DNA of 60,808 nt from Burkholderia sp. Bp9143 (GTDB lineage Bacteria; Pseudomonadota; Gammaproteobacteria; Burkholderiales; Burkholderiaceae), in contig NZ_QTPO01000053.1 in the NCBI RefSeq assembly GCF_003853645.1, forward strand, positions 1-60,808, in the 5' to 3' direction. The translations under genes and the position numbers were made by a program. Positions 7,343 to 15,964 of this stretch are shown here, piece after piece (within the stretch, counting starts at the first letter, position 1; each line of letters begins with the position of its first letter). Under the pieces are notes generated by a model. The model ran no database searches and was not told where the DNA came from. It saw only the letters and a list, made by a program, of their open reading frames with translations.

Positions 7343-9058
7343 TTGACTGATATCCACGATATTGAATCGTCCGCGCCTGCCGTGCAGGCCGCGCGTGCCG
7401 ACGATGCGCCGGAGCAGGACGCTCCGGCCGCGGGTGGTGACGAGCGTCCCCGCCGTGGCCTGCGGCGTGGCCCGCGCAGCCTGATAGCGCGTCGCCGCGC
7501 GGCGGCCAAGTCGAAGGGCGATGGCGAGTCGCAGGGCGGCGAAGGCGCGGACGCGCAGCCGGCCGAGGCGGCGGAAGCGCAGCCCGCGCGTGCGCCGCGC
7601 AAGGAAGGCGCGGCCAAAGGCGGCCGCAAGCCGGCCGGCAAGCGCGAAGGCGCGGCCAAGGGTGCTCAGGGCGGGCAAGGCGGTCAGGGACGGCGCGGCG
7701 GTTCGGCGAAGGCCGAAGGCGGCGCGGCGAAGGCCGACGGCGACGCAGCGTCGCAAGACGATCTGTTCGCGTATGTGACGTCGCCTGCATTCGACGCGGA
7801 CAACTCGGCGGGCGGCAGCGGCGTGCGTGCGCCGATGCTGCGCCGCGGCCGCAGCCAGCCGACGAACAAGCGCGTGCTGTCGCCGGACGACGACGCACCG
7901 AAGCTTCACAAGGTGCTCGCGGAAGCCGGCATGGGCTCGCGCCGCGAAATGGAAGAGCTGATCGTCGCCGGCCGCGTGTCGGTGAACGGTGAGCCCGCGC
8001 ACATCGGCCAGCGCATCATGCCGACCGACCAGGTCCGCATCAACGGCAAGCCGGTCAAGCGCAAGCTGCCGAACAAGCCGCCGCGCGTGCTGCTGTACCA
8101 CAAGCCGACGGGCGAAATCGTCAGCCACGCGGACCCGGAAGGTCGTCCGTCGGTGTTTGACCGCCTGCCGCCGATGAAGACGGCGAAGTGGCTCGCGGTG
8201 GGCCGACTCGACTTCAACACCGAAGGTCTGCTGATGCTGACGACGTCGGGCGATCTCGCGAACCGCTTCATGCATCCGCGCTACAGCGTCGAGCGTGAGT
8301 ATGCGGTGCGCGTCGTCGGCGAGCTGTCGGAAGGGATGCGGCAGAAGCTGCTGCATGGTGTCGAGCTCGATGACGGCCCGGCGAACTTTCTGCGCATCCG
8401 CGACGGCGGCGGCGAAGGCACGAACCACTGGTATCACGTTGCGCTGGCCGAAGGCCGCAACCGCGAAGTGCGCCGGATGTTCGAAGCGGCCGGCCTGATG
8501 GTGAGCCGCCTGATCCGTACGCGCCACGGTCCGATCCCGCTGCCGCGCGGCCTGAAGCGTGGTCGCTGGGAAGAGCTCGACGAGGCGCAGGTGCGCAAGC
8601 TGATGGCGACCGTCGGCCTGAAGGCGCCGTCCGAGGAAAAGGGCAAGCGCGGTGGTAGCGGGCAGGCCGAGCGCCGCCAGCCGGATCCGATGCAGACGTC
8701 GATGGGCTTCATCGGCCGCGAGCCGGTGCTGACGGCGCATGGTCAGCTCGACCAGCCGCGTCGCGGTGGCGGCCGGCGCGGCGCCCCGGGTCTGCCGGGC
8801 CTGAGCGGCTACGGCAGCCTGCCGGTTTCGCCGTCGGGCCATGGCAACCGCTCGGGTGGCGGTCGCGATGTCGACGGCAATCGCGCGTCGTATGGCGCAG
8901 GCCCCAAGCGTGAAGGCGCTGGCGCCAAGCGCGGCGGCGGCAAGGGCGGCAACCGTAATCCCAACGGCAATCGCGCCGAAGGCGCCGGCAACGGCGGTGG
9001 TGGTGGCGGTGCGCGCGGCGGCCAGCGTCCGCAACGCAATCGCTCGCGCGGTCGCTGA
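7343..9058 (+). CDS. rluB: 23S rRNA pseudouridine synthase RluB
   Basis: RluB makes pseudouridine in helix 89 of 23S rRNA (position 2605 in E. coli numbering). The start is TTG, 6 bp after a GAGG site. Residues 1-185 are a basic, low-complexity Ala/Gly/Lys/Arg-rich extension. An S4 RNA-binding domain follows (KLHKVLAEAGMGSRREMEEL, then VNGEPAHIGQ), then the RsuA/RluB catalytic domain with GRLDFNTEGLLML and the catalytic aspartate D290. The last 140 residues are a Gly/Arg/Asn-rich disordered tail ending RNRSRGR. The protein is 571 aa against about 290 in E. coli. The extensions probably bind RNA non-specifically. Confidence 0.94.
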   Translation: MTDIHDIESSAPAVQAARADDAPEQDAPAAGGDERPRRGLRRGPRSLIARRRAAAKSKGDGESQGGEGADAQPAEAAEAQPARAPRKEGAAKGGRKPAGKREGAAKGAQGGQGGQGRRGGSAKAEGGAAKADGDAASQDDLFAYVTSPAFDADNSAGGSGVRAPMLRRGRSQPTNKRVLSPDDDAPKLHKVLAEAGMGSRREMEELIVAGRVSVNGEPAHIGQRIMPTDQVRINGKPVKRKLPNKPPRVLLYHKPTGEIVSHADPEGRPSVFDRLPPMKTAKWLAVGRLDFNTEGLLMLTTSGDLANRFMHPRYSVEREYAVRVVGELSEGMRQKLLHGVELDDGPANFLRIRDGGGEGTNHWYHVALAEGRNREVRRMFEAAGLMVSRLIRTRHGPIPLPRGLKRGRWEELDEAQVRKLMATVGLKAPSEEKGKRGGSGQAERRQPDPMQTSMGFIGREPVLTAHGQLDQPRRGGGRRGAPGLPGLSGYGSLPVSPSGHGNRSGGGRDVDGNRASYGAGPKREGAGAKRGGGKGGNRNPNGNRAEGAGNGGGGGGARGGQRPQRNRSRGR

Positions 9059-9258
9059 GCGTTTCTGGCGTACGGCGGCGTGAAGTCGCCGGTGTGCCGG
9101 CGAAATCGACGTGAGTCCGGTTGGGTCGGCACTTCGCCTTGCGTGGGTTGCTTTTGACTGTATATATCGCGCTGCCGGATTGTGCCGCTTGGTCGGACAG
9201 TCCGGTTTCGCATTTTTAGTCGGTAAAGGCGGGCTGGACGCTGCTTTTACCGGCTGGC

Positions 9259-9287
9259 TTGGCGTTTGCGCCAAAAATCGCTATAAT
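9259..9287 (+). promoter_or_regulatory. strong sigma-70 promoter upstream of rimP
   Basis: TTGGCG at 9259-9264 and a perfect TATAAT at 9282-9287 are separated by 17 bp. Transcription should start near 9294. It is the best housekeeping promoter match I see in the window, and it should drive the rimP-nusA-infB operon or its leader. Confidence 0.75.
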
Positions 9288-9293
9288 CGCGGA

Positions 9294-9372
9294 GTCGCTG
9301 GGCGTACGGATTCAATGTGCGGCTCAGGTGCGACCACCAGTAAGAAGATGGGCGTTCCGCCCATTTTTTTTT
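9294..9372 (+). ncRNA. predicted leader RNA / attenuator of the rimP operon
   Basis: The predicted transcript starts about 7 bp after the TATAAT and ends at the intrinsic terminator at 9348-9372, giving about 79 nt. It contains no convincing small ORF. It could be a free small RNA or an attenuator controlling read-through into rimP-nusA-infB. The RNA family is not recognised, and boundaries are predicted from promoter and terminator only. Confidence 0.45.
9348..9372 (+). terminator. intrinsic terminator/attenuator before rimP
   Basis: A 7-bp perfect stem (ATGGGCG/CGCCCAT) with a 3-nt loop is followed by a run of nine T residues. It lies upstream of rimP rather than after a coding gene, so it either ends a small RNA or attenuates the operon. 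Confidence 0.8.
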
Positions 9373-9474
9373 GCTGAAACGGTTAGGCATCTCGGGTAGC
9401 GCTTCCTGCGCCGGCTAAGGCGCGCGCCCGCGGGTGAATCGCGAGCGGCGGGCGCGAACACCTGAGAGGACACT

Positions 9475-9933
9475 GTGCAACTGACGGAACTGATAGAAAC
9501 CACGGTCACCGGGCTCGGCTACGAGCTGGTGGATCTCGAGCGCACCGGGCGCGGCATGCTTTGCATCTATATCGATCAGCCTGCCGGCATCTCGCTCGAA
9601 GATTGCGAAAAGGTCACGCGTCAGCTCCAGCACGTCTTGACGGTCGAAAACATCGATTACGAACGGCTCGAAGTCTCGTCCCCGGGGCTCGACCGCCCGT
9701 TGAAGAAGCTGGCCGACTTCGAGCGCTTCGCCGGCAGCGAAGTTTCCGTGACCTTGAAAAAGCCGCTGGACGGGCGCAAGACGTACCGGGGCATTCTGCA
9801 CGCGCCGAATGGCGAAACGATCGGTTTGGAATTTGAGAGGAAGAAGGGCGAGGCGGCCATGCTGGATTTCACGCTGGCCGATATCGACAAAGCCCGCCTG
9901 ATTCCGCAAGTTGACTTTAGGAGCCGCAAATAA
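9475..9933 (+). CDS. rimP: ribosome maturation factor RimP
   Basis: RimP helps maturation of the 30S ribosomal subunit. The 152-aa protein has the typical two-domain layout. The N-terminal domain has GLGYELVDLERTGRG and the motif EVSSPGLDRPLK near residues 66-77. The C-terminal Sm-like domain follows (YRGILHAPNGETIGLEFE). The start is GTG after GAGAGGA. Its stop overlaps the nusA start by one base (TAATG), so translation is probably coupled. It is the first gene of the rimP-nusA-infB-rbfA-truB operon. Confidence 0.96.
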   Translation: MQLTELIETTVTGLGYELVDLERTGRGMLCIYIDQPAGISLEDCEKVTRQLQHVLTVENIDYERLEVSSPGLDRPLKKLADFERFAGSEVSVTLKKPLDGRKTYRGILHAPNGETIGLEFERKKGEAAMLDFTLADIDKARLIPQVDFRSRK

Positions 9934-11408
9934 TGAGTCGCGAAGTGTTGATGCTGGTGGATGCGCTGGCGCGCGAGAAAAACGTCGACAAGGATGTGGT
10001 GCTGGGCGCCCTCGAGGCTGCGCTCGCTTCCGCTTCCAAGAAGCTGTTCGACGAAGGCGCCGAAATCCGCGTCCATATCGATCGCGAAAGCGGCGAGCAC
10101 GAAACCTTCCGTCGCTGGCTCGTCGTGCCCGACGAGGCAGGCTTGCAGGAGCCGGATCGCGAGATCCTGCTGTTCGAAGCACGTGAGCAGAAGCCCGACG
10201 TCGAAGTCGGCGAGTTCATTGAGGAGCCGGTGCCGTCGATCGAGTTCGGCCGTATCGGTGCGCAGGCCGCGAAGCAGGTGATCCTGCAGAAGGTGCGCGA
10301 TGCCGAACGCGAGCAGATCCTGAACGATTACCTCGAGCGCGGCGAAAAGATCATGACGGGCACGGTGAAGCGCCTCGACAAGGGCAACTTCATCGTCGAA
10401 TCGGGCCGTGTCGAGGCGCTGCTGCGTCGCGATCAGTTGATCCCGAAGGAAAACCTGCGCGTGGGCGACCGCGTGCGTGCATACATCGCGAAGGTCGACC
10501 GCACCGCGCGCGGCCCGCAGATCGAACTCTCGCGCACGGCGCCCGAGTTTCTGATGAAGCTGTTCGAGATGGAAGTGCCGGAAATCGAGCAGGGTCTGCT
10601 CGAGATCAAGGCAGCCGCTCGCGATCCGGGCGTGCGCGCGAAGATCGGCGTGATCGCCTACGACAAGCGGATCGATCCGATCGGCACCTGCGTCGGCATC
10701 CGCGGCTCCCGCGTGCAGGCCGTGCGCAACGAGCTCGGTGGCGAAAACATCGACATCGTGCTATGGTCCGAGGATCCCGCCCAGTTCGTGATCGGCGCGC
10801 TCGCGCCGGCAGCCGTCCAGTCGATCGTCGTCGATGAAGAAAAGCACTCGATGGACGTCGTCGTCGACGAGAACGAGCTGGCTGTCGCGATCGGCCGCAG
10901 CGGTCAGAACGTTCGCCTTGCCAGCGAATTGACCGGCTGGCAGATCAACATCATGACGCCGGACGAATCCGCCCTGAAGCAGGGTGAGGAGCGCGACCGA
11001 CTGCGTTCGCTGTTCATGGCGCGTCTCGACGTCGACGAAGAAGTTGCCGACATCCTGATCGACGAAGGCTTCACGAGCCTCGAAGAGATCGCTTACGTGC
11101 CGCTCAACGAAATGCTCGAGATCGAGGCGTTCGACGAGGACACCGTGCACGAGCTGCGCAACCGCGCACGCGACGCACTGTTGACGATGGCGATCGCGAA
11201 CGAAGAAAAGGTCGAAAACGCAGCGCTGGATTTGAAGGGCCTCGACGGCATCACGCCGGAGTTGCTCGCGAAGCTGGCCGAACGCGGCATGCAGACGCGC
11301 GACGATCTCGCCGAGCTGGCCGTGGATGAACTGGTCGACATGACCGGGATGGAAGAGGATGCCGCTAAGGCGTTGATCATGAAAGCACGTGAACACTGGT
11401 TCCAGTGA
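9933..11408 (+). CDS. nusA: transcription termination/antitermination protein NusA
   Basis: NusA binds RNA polymerase and modulates pausing, termination and antitermination. The 491-aa protein shows the N-terminal polymerase-binding domain (1-130), the S1 domain (about 135-200, from GTVKRLDKGNFIVESGRVEALLRR in outline), and two KH domains (IGTCVGIRGSRVQAV and AVAIGRSGQNVRLAS). C-terminal acidic repeats as in gammaproteobacteria complete it (LDVDEEVADILIDEGF and LAELAVDELVDMTGM). Length and order match the full-length family. It overlaps rimP by one base. Confidence 0.97.
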   Translation: MSREVLMLVDALAREKNVDKDVVLGALEAALASASKKLFDEGAEIRVHIDRESGEHETFRRWLVVPDEAGLQEPDREILLFEAREQKPDVEVGEFIEEPVPSIEFGRIGAQAAKQVILQKVRDAEREQILNDYLERGEKIMTGTVKRLDKGNFIVESGRVEALLRRDQLIPKENLRVGDRVRAYIAKVDRTARGPQIELSRTAPEFLMKLFEMEVPEIEQGLLEIKAAARDPGVRAKIGVIAYDKRIDPIGTCVGIRGSRVQAVRNELGGENIDIVLWSEDPAQFVIGALAPAAVQSIVVDEEKHSMDVVVDENELAVAIGRSGQNVRLASELTGWQINIMTPDESALKQGEERDRLRSLFMARLDVDEEVADILIDEGFTSLEEIAYVPLNEMLEIEAFDEDTVHELRNRARDALLTMAIANEEKVENAALDLKGLDGITPELLAKLAERGMQTRDDLAELAVDELVDMTGMEEDAAKALIMKAREHWFQ

Positions 11409-11499
11409 GAAATGACCATGGCGCACTGATTTGATGGCGGCCGTATGGCCTGACCCGATGCTAACCGCAAGGAATCGGTCCTTGCACTAAGAGGAATGA

Positions 11500-14421
11500 A
11501 TGGCGAGTAACAACGTAGCCCAATTTGCCGCGGAACTGAAAATGCCTGCTGGTGTGCTGCTCGAACAGCTGCAGGCAGCGGGCGTCCAGAAAGCGAGTGA
11601 AGACGATGCGCTGTCCGAGGCGGACAAGGCGCGTCTGCTCGATCATTTGCGCAAGTCGCACGGCGCAACCGACGGCGACAAGCGCAAGATCACGCTGACC
11701 CGCAAGCATACGTCGGAGATCAAGCAGTCTGACGCGACGGGCAAGGCTCGCACCATTCAGGTCGAGGTCCGCAAGAAGCGTACGTTTGTCAAGCGCGACG
11801 ACGTGGCCGAGGGTGCGGAACAGGGTCAGGCGCAGGTCGCCGAAGCGGACGACGATGCAGAACTGAAGCGTCGCGAGGAAGAAGCGCGTCGCGAGGCCGA
11901 ACTGCTCGAGAAGCAGGCGCAGGAGCTGCGCGAGCGCCAGGAGCGCCTCGAGCGCGAGGAAGCCGAGCGCCGCGCCCGCGAGGAAGCGGCCGAAGCCGAG
12001 CGCCGCCGTGCCGAGGAAGAAGCGGCGGCGAAGCGTGCCGCGGCCGAAGCCGCAGCGGCGCAGCAGGCTGCTGCCCAGCAGGCCGCCGAGGCCCAGCAGG
12101 AAGCAGTCGGTGCACAGTCCGCGCAGGACGAAGCACGCGCGGCCGCCGAACGTGCGGCCCAGCGCGAAGCGGCGAAGAAGGCCGAGGATGCTGCACGCGA
12201 GGCGGCGGACAAGGCGCGTGCCGAGCAGGAAGAGATCAGCAAGCGTCGCGCGGCGGCAGAAGCCGAAGCACGCGCGATCCGCGAAATGATGAACACGCCG
12301 CGCAAGGCCGTGGTCAAGGCAGTCGAGCCGCCGAAGCCGGTGGAACCGCCGAAGCCGGCCGAAGCGAAGGGCACGCTGCACAAGCCGGCCAAGCCGGCAG
12401 GCGCAGGCGCGCAGGCACGTCCGGCCGTGAAGAAGCCGGCCGGCGCAGCGCCGGCGACGACGCAGGCGCCGGCAGGCGCGGGCGACCGCAACAAGAAGCC
12501 GGGCGGCGGCAAGGGTGGCTGGCAGGACGACGCGGCCAAGCGCCGTGGCATCAAGACGCGCGGCGACTCGAGCGGCGGCGTCGACCGCGGCTGGCGCGGC
12601 GGCCCGAAGGGTCGTGGCCGTCACCAGGACAGCGCATCGACGTTCCAGGCACCGACCGAACCGATCGTGCGTGAAGTGCACGTGCCGGAAACCGTCTCGG
12701 TTGCCGATCTCGCGCACAAGATGTCGATCAAGGCCTCCGAAGTCATCAAGGTGATGATGAAGATGGGCCAGATGGTCACGATCAACCAGGTGCTGGACCA
12801 GGAAACGGCGATGATCGTCGTCGAGGAACTGGGCCACCGCGCGGTTGCCGCGAAGCTGGACGATCCGGAAGCGCTGCTGGTCGAAGGTGAGACCGGTACC
12901 GATGCGGAGCAACTGCCGCGTCCGCCGGTCGTCACGGTGATGGGTCACGTCGACCACGGCAAGACCTCGCTGCTCGACCACATCCGCCGCGCGAAGGTCG
13001 CAGCGGGCGAAGCGGGCGGCATTACGCAGCACATCGGCGCATACCACGTCGAAACGCCGCGCGGCGTCATCACGTTCCTCGATACGCCGGGTCACGAGGC
13101 GTTCACGGCAATGCGTGCACGCGGCGCGAAGGCGACCGACATCGTGGTGCTGGTGGTGGCTGCCGACGACGGCGTGATGCCGCAGACGAAGGAAGCCATC
13201 GCCCACGCGAAGGCGGGTGGCGTGCCGATCGTCGTGGCGATCAACAAGATCGACAAGCCGGAAGCGAACCCGGACCGCGTCAAGCAGGAACTGGTCGCGG
13301 AAGGCGTCGTGCCGGAAGAATACGGTGGCGATTCGCCGTTCGTGCCGGTGTCGGCCAAGACGGGCGCCGGTATCGACGACCTGCTCGAGAACGTGCTGCT
13401 GCAGGCCGAAGTGCTGGAACTGAAGGCACCGGTCGAGGCGCCGGCCAAGGGCATCGTGATCGAAGCGAAGCTGGACAAGGGCAAGGGCCCGGTCGCGACG
13501 ATCCTGGTGCAGTCCGGTACGCTGAACCGCGGCGACATCGTGCTGGCAGGCACGGCCTATGGCCGCGTGCGCGCGATGCTCGACGAGAACGGCAAGCCGA
13601 CGAAGGAAGCCGGCCCGTCGATTCCGGTCGAAATCCAGGGTCTGTCGGAAGTGCCGGGTGCAGGCGAGGAAGTGATCGTGCTGCCGGACGAGCGCAAGGC
13701 GCGCGAAATCGCACTGTTCCGCCAGGGCAAGTTCCGCGACGTCAAGCTGGCGAAGCAGCAGGCCGCGAAGCTGGAAAGCATGCTCGAGCAGATGGGCGAA
13801 GGCGAAGTGCAGAACCTGCCGCTCATCATCAAGGCGGACGTGCAGGGCTCGCAGGAAGCGCTCGTGCAGTCGCTGCTCAAGCTGTCGACCGACGAAGTGC
13901 GCGTGCAGATCGTGCACAGCGCGGTGGGTGGCATCAGCGAGAACGACGTCAACCTGGCAACGGCATCGAAGGCGGTCATCATCGGCTTCAACACGCGTGC
14001 GGATGCACAGGCGCGCAAGCTGGCCGAAGCGAACGGTATCGACATTCGCTACTACAACATCATCTACGACGCAGTGGATGAGGTGAAGGCCGCGATGTCG
14101 GGCATGCTGGCGCCGGAGAAGCGCGAAGTCGTGACCGGCATGGTCGAGGTGCGCCAGGTGTTCAAGGTGCCGAAGGTCGGTACGGTTGCCGGTTGTATGG
14201 TCACCGACGGTATCGTCAAGCGCTCGTCGTCGGTTCGCGTGCTGCGCAACAACGTCGTGATCTTCACGGGCGAACTCGAATCGCTGAAGCGCTTCAAGGA
14301 CGACGTGAAGGAAGTCAAGCAAGGCTTCGAGTGCGGTATGTCGGTGAAGAACTTCAACGACATCATCGAAGGCGACCAGTTCGAGGTCTTCGAAGTGACC
14401 GAAGTCGCACGTACGCTGTAA
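11500..14421 (+). CDS. infB: translation initiation factor IF-2
   Basis: IF-2 is the GTPase that places initiator tRNA on the 30S subunit and promotes subunit joining. The 973-aa protein has a small N-terminal IF2N domain (1-60), then a long Ala/Glu/Arg-rich helical region (about 125-270) and a Pro/Lys/Gly-rich linker to about 390. A second IF2N domain follows at about 395-445. The G domain has G1 GHVDHGKT (482-489), G3 DTPGH (528-532) and G4 NKID (582-585). Domains II-IV follow (for example MVTDGIVKRSSSVRVLR). An AAGAGGAATGA context gives the start. It is fourth-domain complete, with no truncation. Confidence 0.97.
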   Translation: MASNNVAQFAAELKMPAGVLLEQLQAAGVQKASEDDALSEADKARLLDHLRKSHGATDGDKRKITLTRKHTSEIKQSDATGKARTIQVEVRKKRTFVKRDDVAEGAEQGQAQVAEADDDAELKRREEEARREAELLEKQAQELRERQERLEREEAERRAREEAAEAERRRAEEEAAAKRAAAEAAAAQQAAAQQAAEAQQEAVGAQSAQDEARAAAERAAQREAAKKAEDAAREAADKARAEQEEISKRRAAAEAEARAIREMMNTPRKAVVKAVEPPKPVEPPKPAEAKGTLHKPAKPAGAGAQARPAVKKPAGAAPATTQAPAGAGDRNKKPGGGKGGWQDDAAKRRGIKTRGDSSGGVDRGWRGGPKGRGRHQDSASTFQAPTEPIVREVHVPETVSVADLAHKMSIKASEVIKVMMKMGQMVTINQVLDQETAMIVVEELGHRAVAAKLDDPEALLVEGETGTDAEQLPRPPVVTVMGHVDHGKTSLLDHIRRAKVAAGEAGGITQHIGAYHVETPRGVITFLDTPGHEAFTAMRARGAKATDIVVLVVAADDGVMPQTKEAIAHAKAGGVPIVVAINKIDKPEANPDRVKQELVAEGVVPEEYGGDSPFVPVSAKTGAGIDDLLENVLLQAEVLELKAPVEAPAKGIVIEAKLDKGKGPVATILVQSGTLNRGDIVLAGTAYGRVRAMLDENGKPTKEAGPSIPVEIQGLSEVPGAGEEVIVLPDERKAREIALFRQGKFRDVKLAKQQAAKLESMLEQMGEGEVQNLPLIIKADVQGSQEALVQSLLKLSTDEVRVQIVHSAVGGISENDVNLATASKAVIIGFNTRADAQARKLAEANGIDIRYYNIIYDAVDEVKAAMSGMLAPEKREVVTGMVEVRQVFKVPKVGTVAGCMVTDGIVKRSSSVRVLRNNVVIFTGELESLKRFKDDVKEVKQGFECGMSVKNFNDIIEGDQFEVFEVTEVARTL

Positions 14422-14441
14422 TCGTCGCGTATCGGCTCATG

Positions 14442-14475
14442 GGGCGGGGCAGGCTTGGGCCTGTCCCGCCCATTT
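14442..14475 (+). terminator. intercistronic hairpin between infB and rbfA
   Basis: A long GC-rich stem (GGGCGGGGCAGG pairing with CCTGTCCCGCCC) is followed by ATTTTC. The T-tract is short, so partial termination or an mRNA processing/stability role within the operon is more likely than full stop. Confidence 0.5.
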
Positions 14476-14534
14476 TCATGGTGGCGTGCCAACGGCGCGC
14501 CGCTTTATCCTGATAAACGGATCACGGATCGATC

Positions 14535-14933
14535 ATGTCCAGGAAACGTACTTCCCCCAATCGCAACGTTCAGATTGCCGACCAGATTCAGCGCGATCTG
14601 TCCGAACTCATCATGCGCGAGGTCAAGGACCCGCGCATCGGTATCGTGACCATCCAGAGCGTCGAACTCACGCCGGACTATGCGCACGCGAAGGTCTATT
14701 TCACGGCGCTCACCGGCGATCCGGACAAGACGCAGGAAGCGCTGAATCATGCGTCGGGCCACCTGCACAACCTGCTGTTCAAGCGCCTGCACATTCATAC
14801 GGTGCCGACGCTGCATTTCCATTACGACCAGACGATCGAGAAGGCCGTGGAAATGTCGCGTCTGATCAAGGAAGCCAACTCGACACGCGCGAAGGACGAC
14901 GACGAAGCCGACGTGCCCGCGAAGGACGATTGA
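14535..14933 (+). CDS. rbfA: 30S ribosome-binding factor RbfA
   Basis: RbfA is a KH-fold protein that acts in late 16S rRNA 5'-end processing and cold adaptation. The 132-aa protein shows the family core: NVQIADQIQRDLSELIMREV, then DPRIGIVTIQSVELTPDYAH, AKVYF and a C-terminal FHYDQTIEKAVEMSRLI. A short charged tail (KDDDEADVPAKDD) follows. It precedes truB by only 13 bp. Confidence 0.96.
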   Translation: MSRKRTSPNRNVQIADQIQRDLSELIMREVKDPRIGIVTIQSVELTPDYAHAKVYFTALTGDPDKTQEALNHASGHLHNLLFKRLHIHTVPTLHFHYDQTIEKAVEMSRLIKEANSTRAKDDDEADVPAKDD

Positions 14934-14946
14934 GCGCGCGCGCCCT

Positions 14947-15879
14947 ATGACGACTGCAGCCCCCCAGCGTCCACGCGTGCCGCGGCGCGCGCTGGACGGC
15001 GTCCTCCTGCTCGACAAGCCGGTCGGTCTGTCGAGCAACGACGCCCTGATTCGCGCGAAGCGCCTGCTCCTCGCGAAGAAAGCCGGCCATACCGGTACGC
15101 TCGATCCGCTGGCCTCGGGCCTGTTGCCGCTGTGCTTCGGCGAGGCCACGAAGTTCTCGCAGGACTTGCTGGAAGCGGACAAGACCTACGAAGCGACGAT
15201 GCGTCTCGGCGTGCGCACGACCACCGGCGACGCGGAAGGCGACGTGCTCGACACGCGCGCCGTCGAATGCGACCGGCCGGCGGTGGAGGCGGCACTCGCG
15301 CGCTTTACCGGCGAGATCGTGCAGGTGCCGCCGATGTATTCGGCGCTCAAGCGCGACGGCAAGCCGCTATACGAATATGCGCGCGCGGGCCAGACCGTCG
15401 AACGGGAAGGTCGCAACGTGACGATCCATGCGCTCGACCTGCTGGCCTGCGAACTGCCGGACGTGACGTTTCGTGTGACCTGCAGCAAGGGCACGTATGT
15501 GCGCACGCTCGCCGAAGATATCGGTGAAGCGCTCGGTTGTGGCGCGCATCTGACGATGCTGCGCCGCACGGGTGTCGGCGCGCTGACGCTCGAACACGCG
15601 GTGACGCTTGACGCGCTGTCCGATGCCGCTGAAGCGGCGCGCGACGCGTGGCTCCAGCCGGTCGACGCGCTGTTGTCGACGTTTCCGCTGGTGCGTCTCG
15701 ACGAAGCCTGCGCGAAGCGGTTCCTGCACGGCCAGCGCTTGCCGCTGTCGGCGCTCGATTCGATCGACGCGGCGGAGGGCGAGCGTGTGCGCGTGTACGA
15801 CGCGGTACGCCTGCTCGGCGTGGCTCGCAAGGCCAACGGCGTGCTCGCACCCGAACGCCTCGTCGTGACGGCTGCATGA
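14947..15879 (+). CDS. truB: tRNA pseudouridine(55) synthase TruB
   Basis: TruB makes pseudouridine 55 in the T-loop of tRNAs. The 310-aa protein has DGVLLLDKPVGLSSNDAL and the catalytic loop GHTGTLDPLASGLLPL, in which D53 is the catalytic aspartate. Further family motifs are VPPMYSALKRDGKPLYEYAR and TCSKGTYVRTLAEDIGE. A C-terminal PUA-like segment (LVRLDEACAKRFLHGQRL) completes it. It is the last gene of the operon, which a bidirectional terminator closes 30 bp later. Confidence 0.96.
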   Translation: MTTAAPQRPRVPRRALDGVLLLDKPVGLSSNDALIRAKRLLLAKKAGHTGTLDPLASGLLPLCFGEATKFSQDLLEADKTYEATMRLGVRTTTGDAEGDVLDTRAVECDRPAVEAALARFTGEIVQVPPMYSALKRDGKPLYEYARAGQTVEREGRNVTIHALDLLACELPDVTFRVTCSKGTYVRTLAEDIGEALGCGAHLTMLRRTGVGALTLEHAVTLDALSDAAEAARDAWLQPVDALLSTFPLVRLDEACAKRFLHGQRLPLSALDSIDAAEGERVRVYDAVRLLGVARKANGVLAPERLVVTAA

Positions 15880-15907
15880 TATGCGGCGCGCAAGCGCCGT
15901 CGGCACG

Positions 15908-15937
15908 AAAAAAGCCCGGTCGTCGACCGGGCTTTTT
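15908..15937. terminator. bidirectional terminator between truB and emrB
   Basis: A near-perfect palindrome (AGCCCGGTCG/CGACCGGGCT) is flanked by A6 on the left and T5 on the right. It ends truB on plus and the efflux operon on minus. Confidence 0.85.
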
Positions 15938-15964
15938 GTTGGGGCGCGTGTTCGAGCTTGACGC

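Larger units (their letters stand above)
9059..9474. other. 416-bp intergenic region before rimP operon
   Basis: It holds no protein gene. The first 200 bp show no clear signal. The second half has a strong promoter (9259-9287), a predicted short leader transcript and an intrinsic terminator ending at 9372, about 100 bp before the rimP GTG start. Confidence 0.6.

Noticed and set aside
11461..14322. Long open frame antisense to infB (and similar ones antisense to sucA, typA, lpdA and others)
   Set aside because: High GC with strong third-position bias keeps the opposite strand open. Products are Arg/Ala/His-rich with no domains, and the sense genes are unambiguous.
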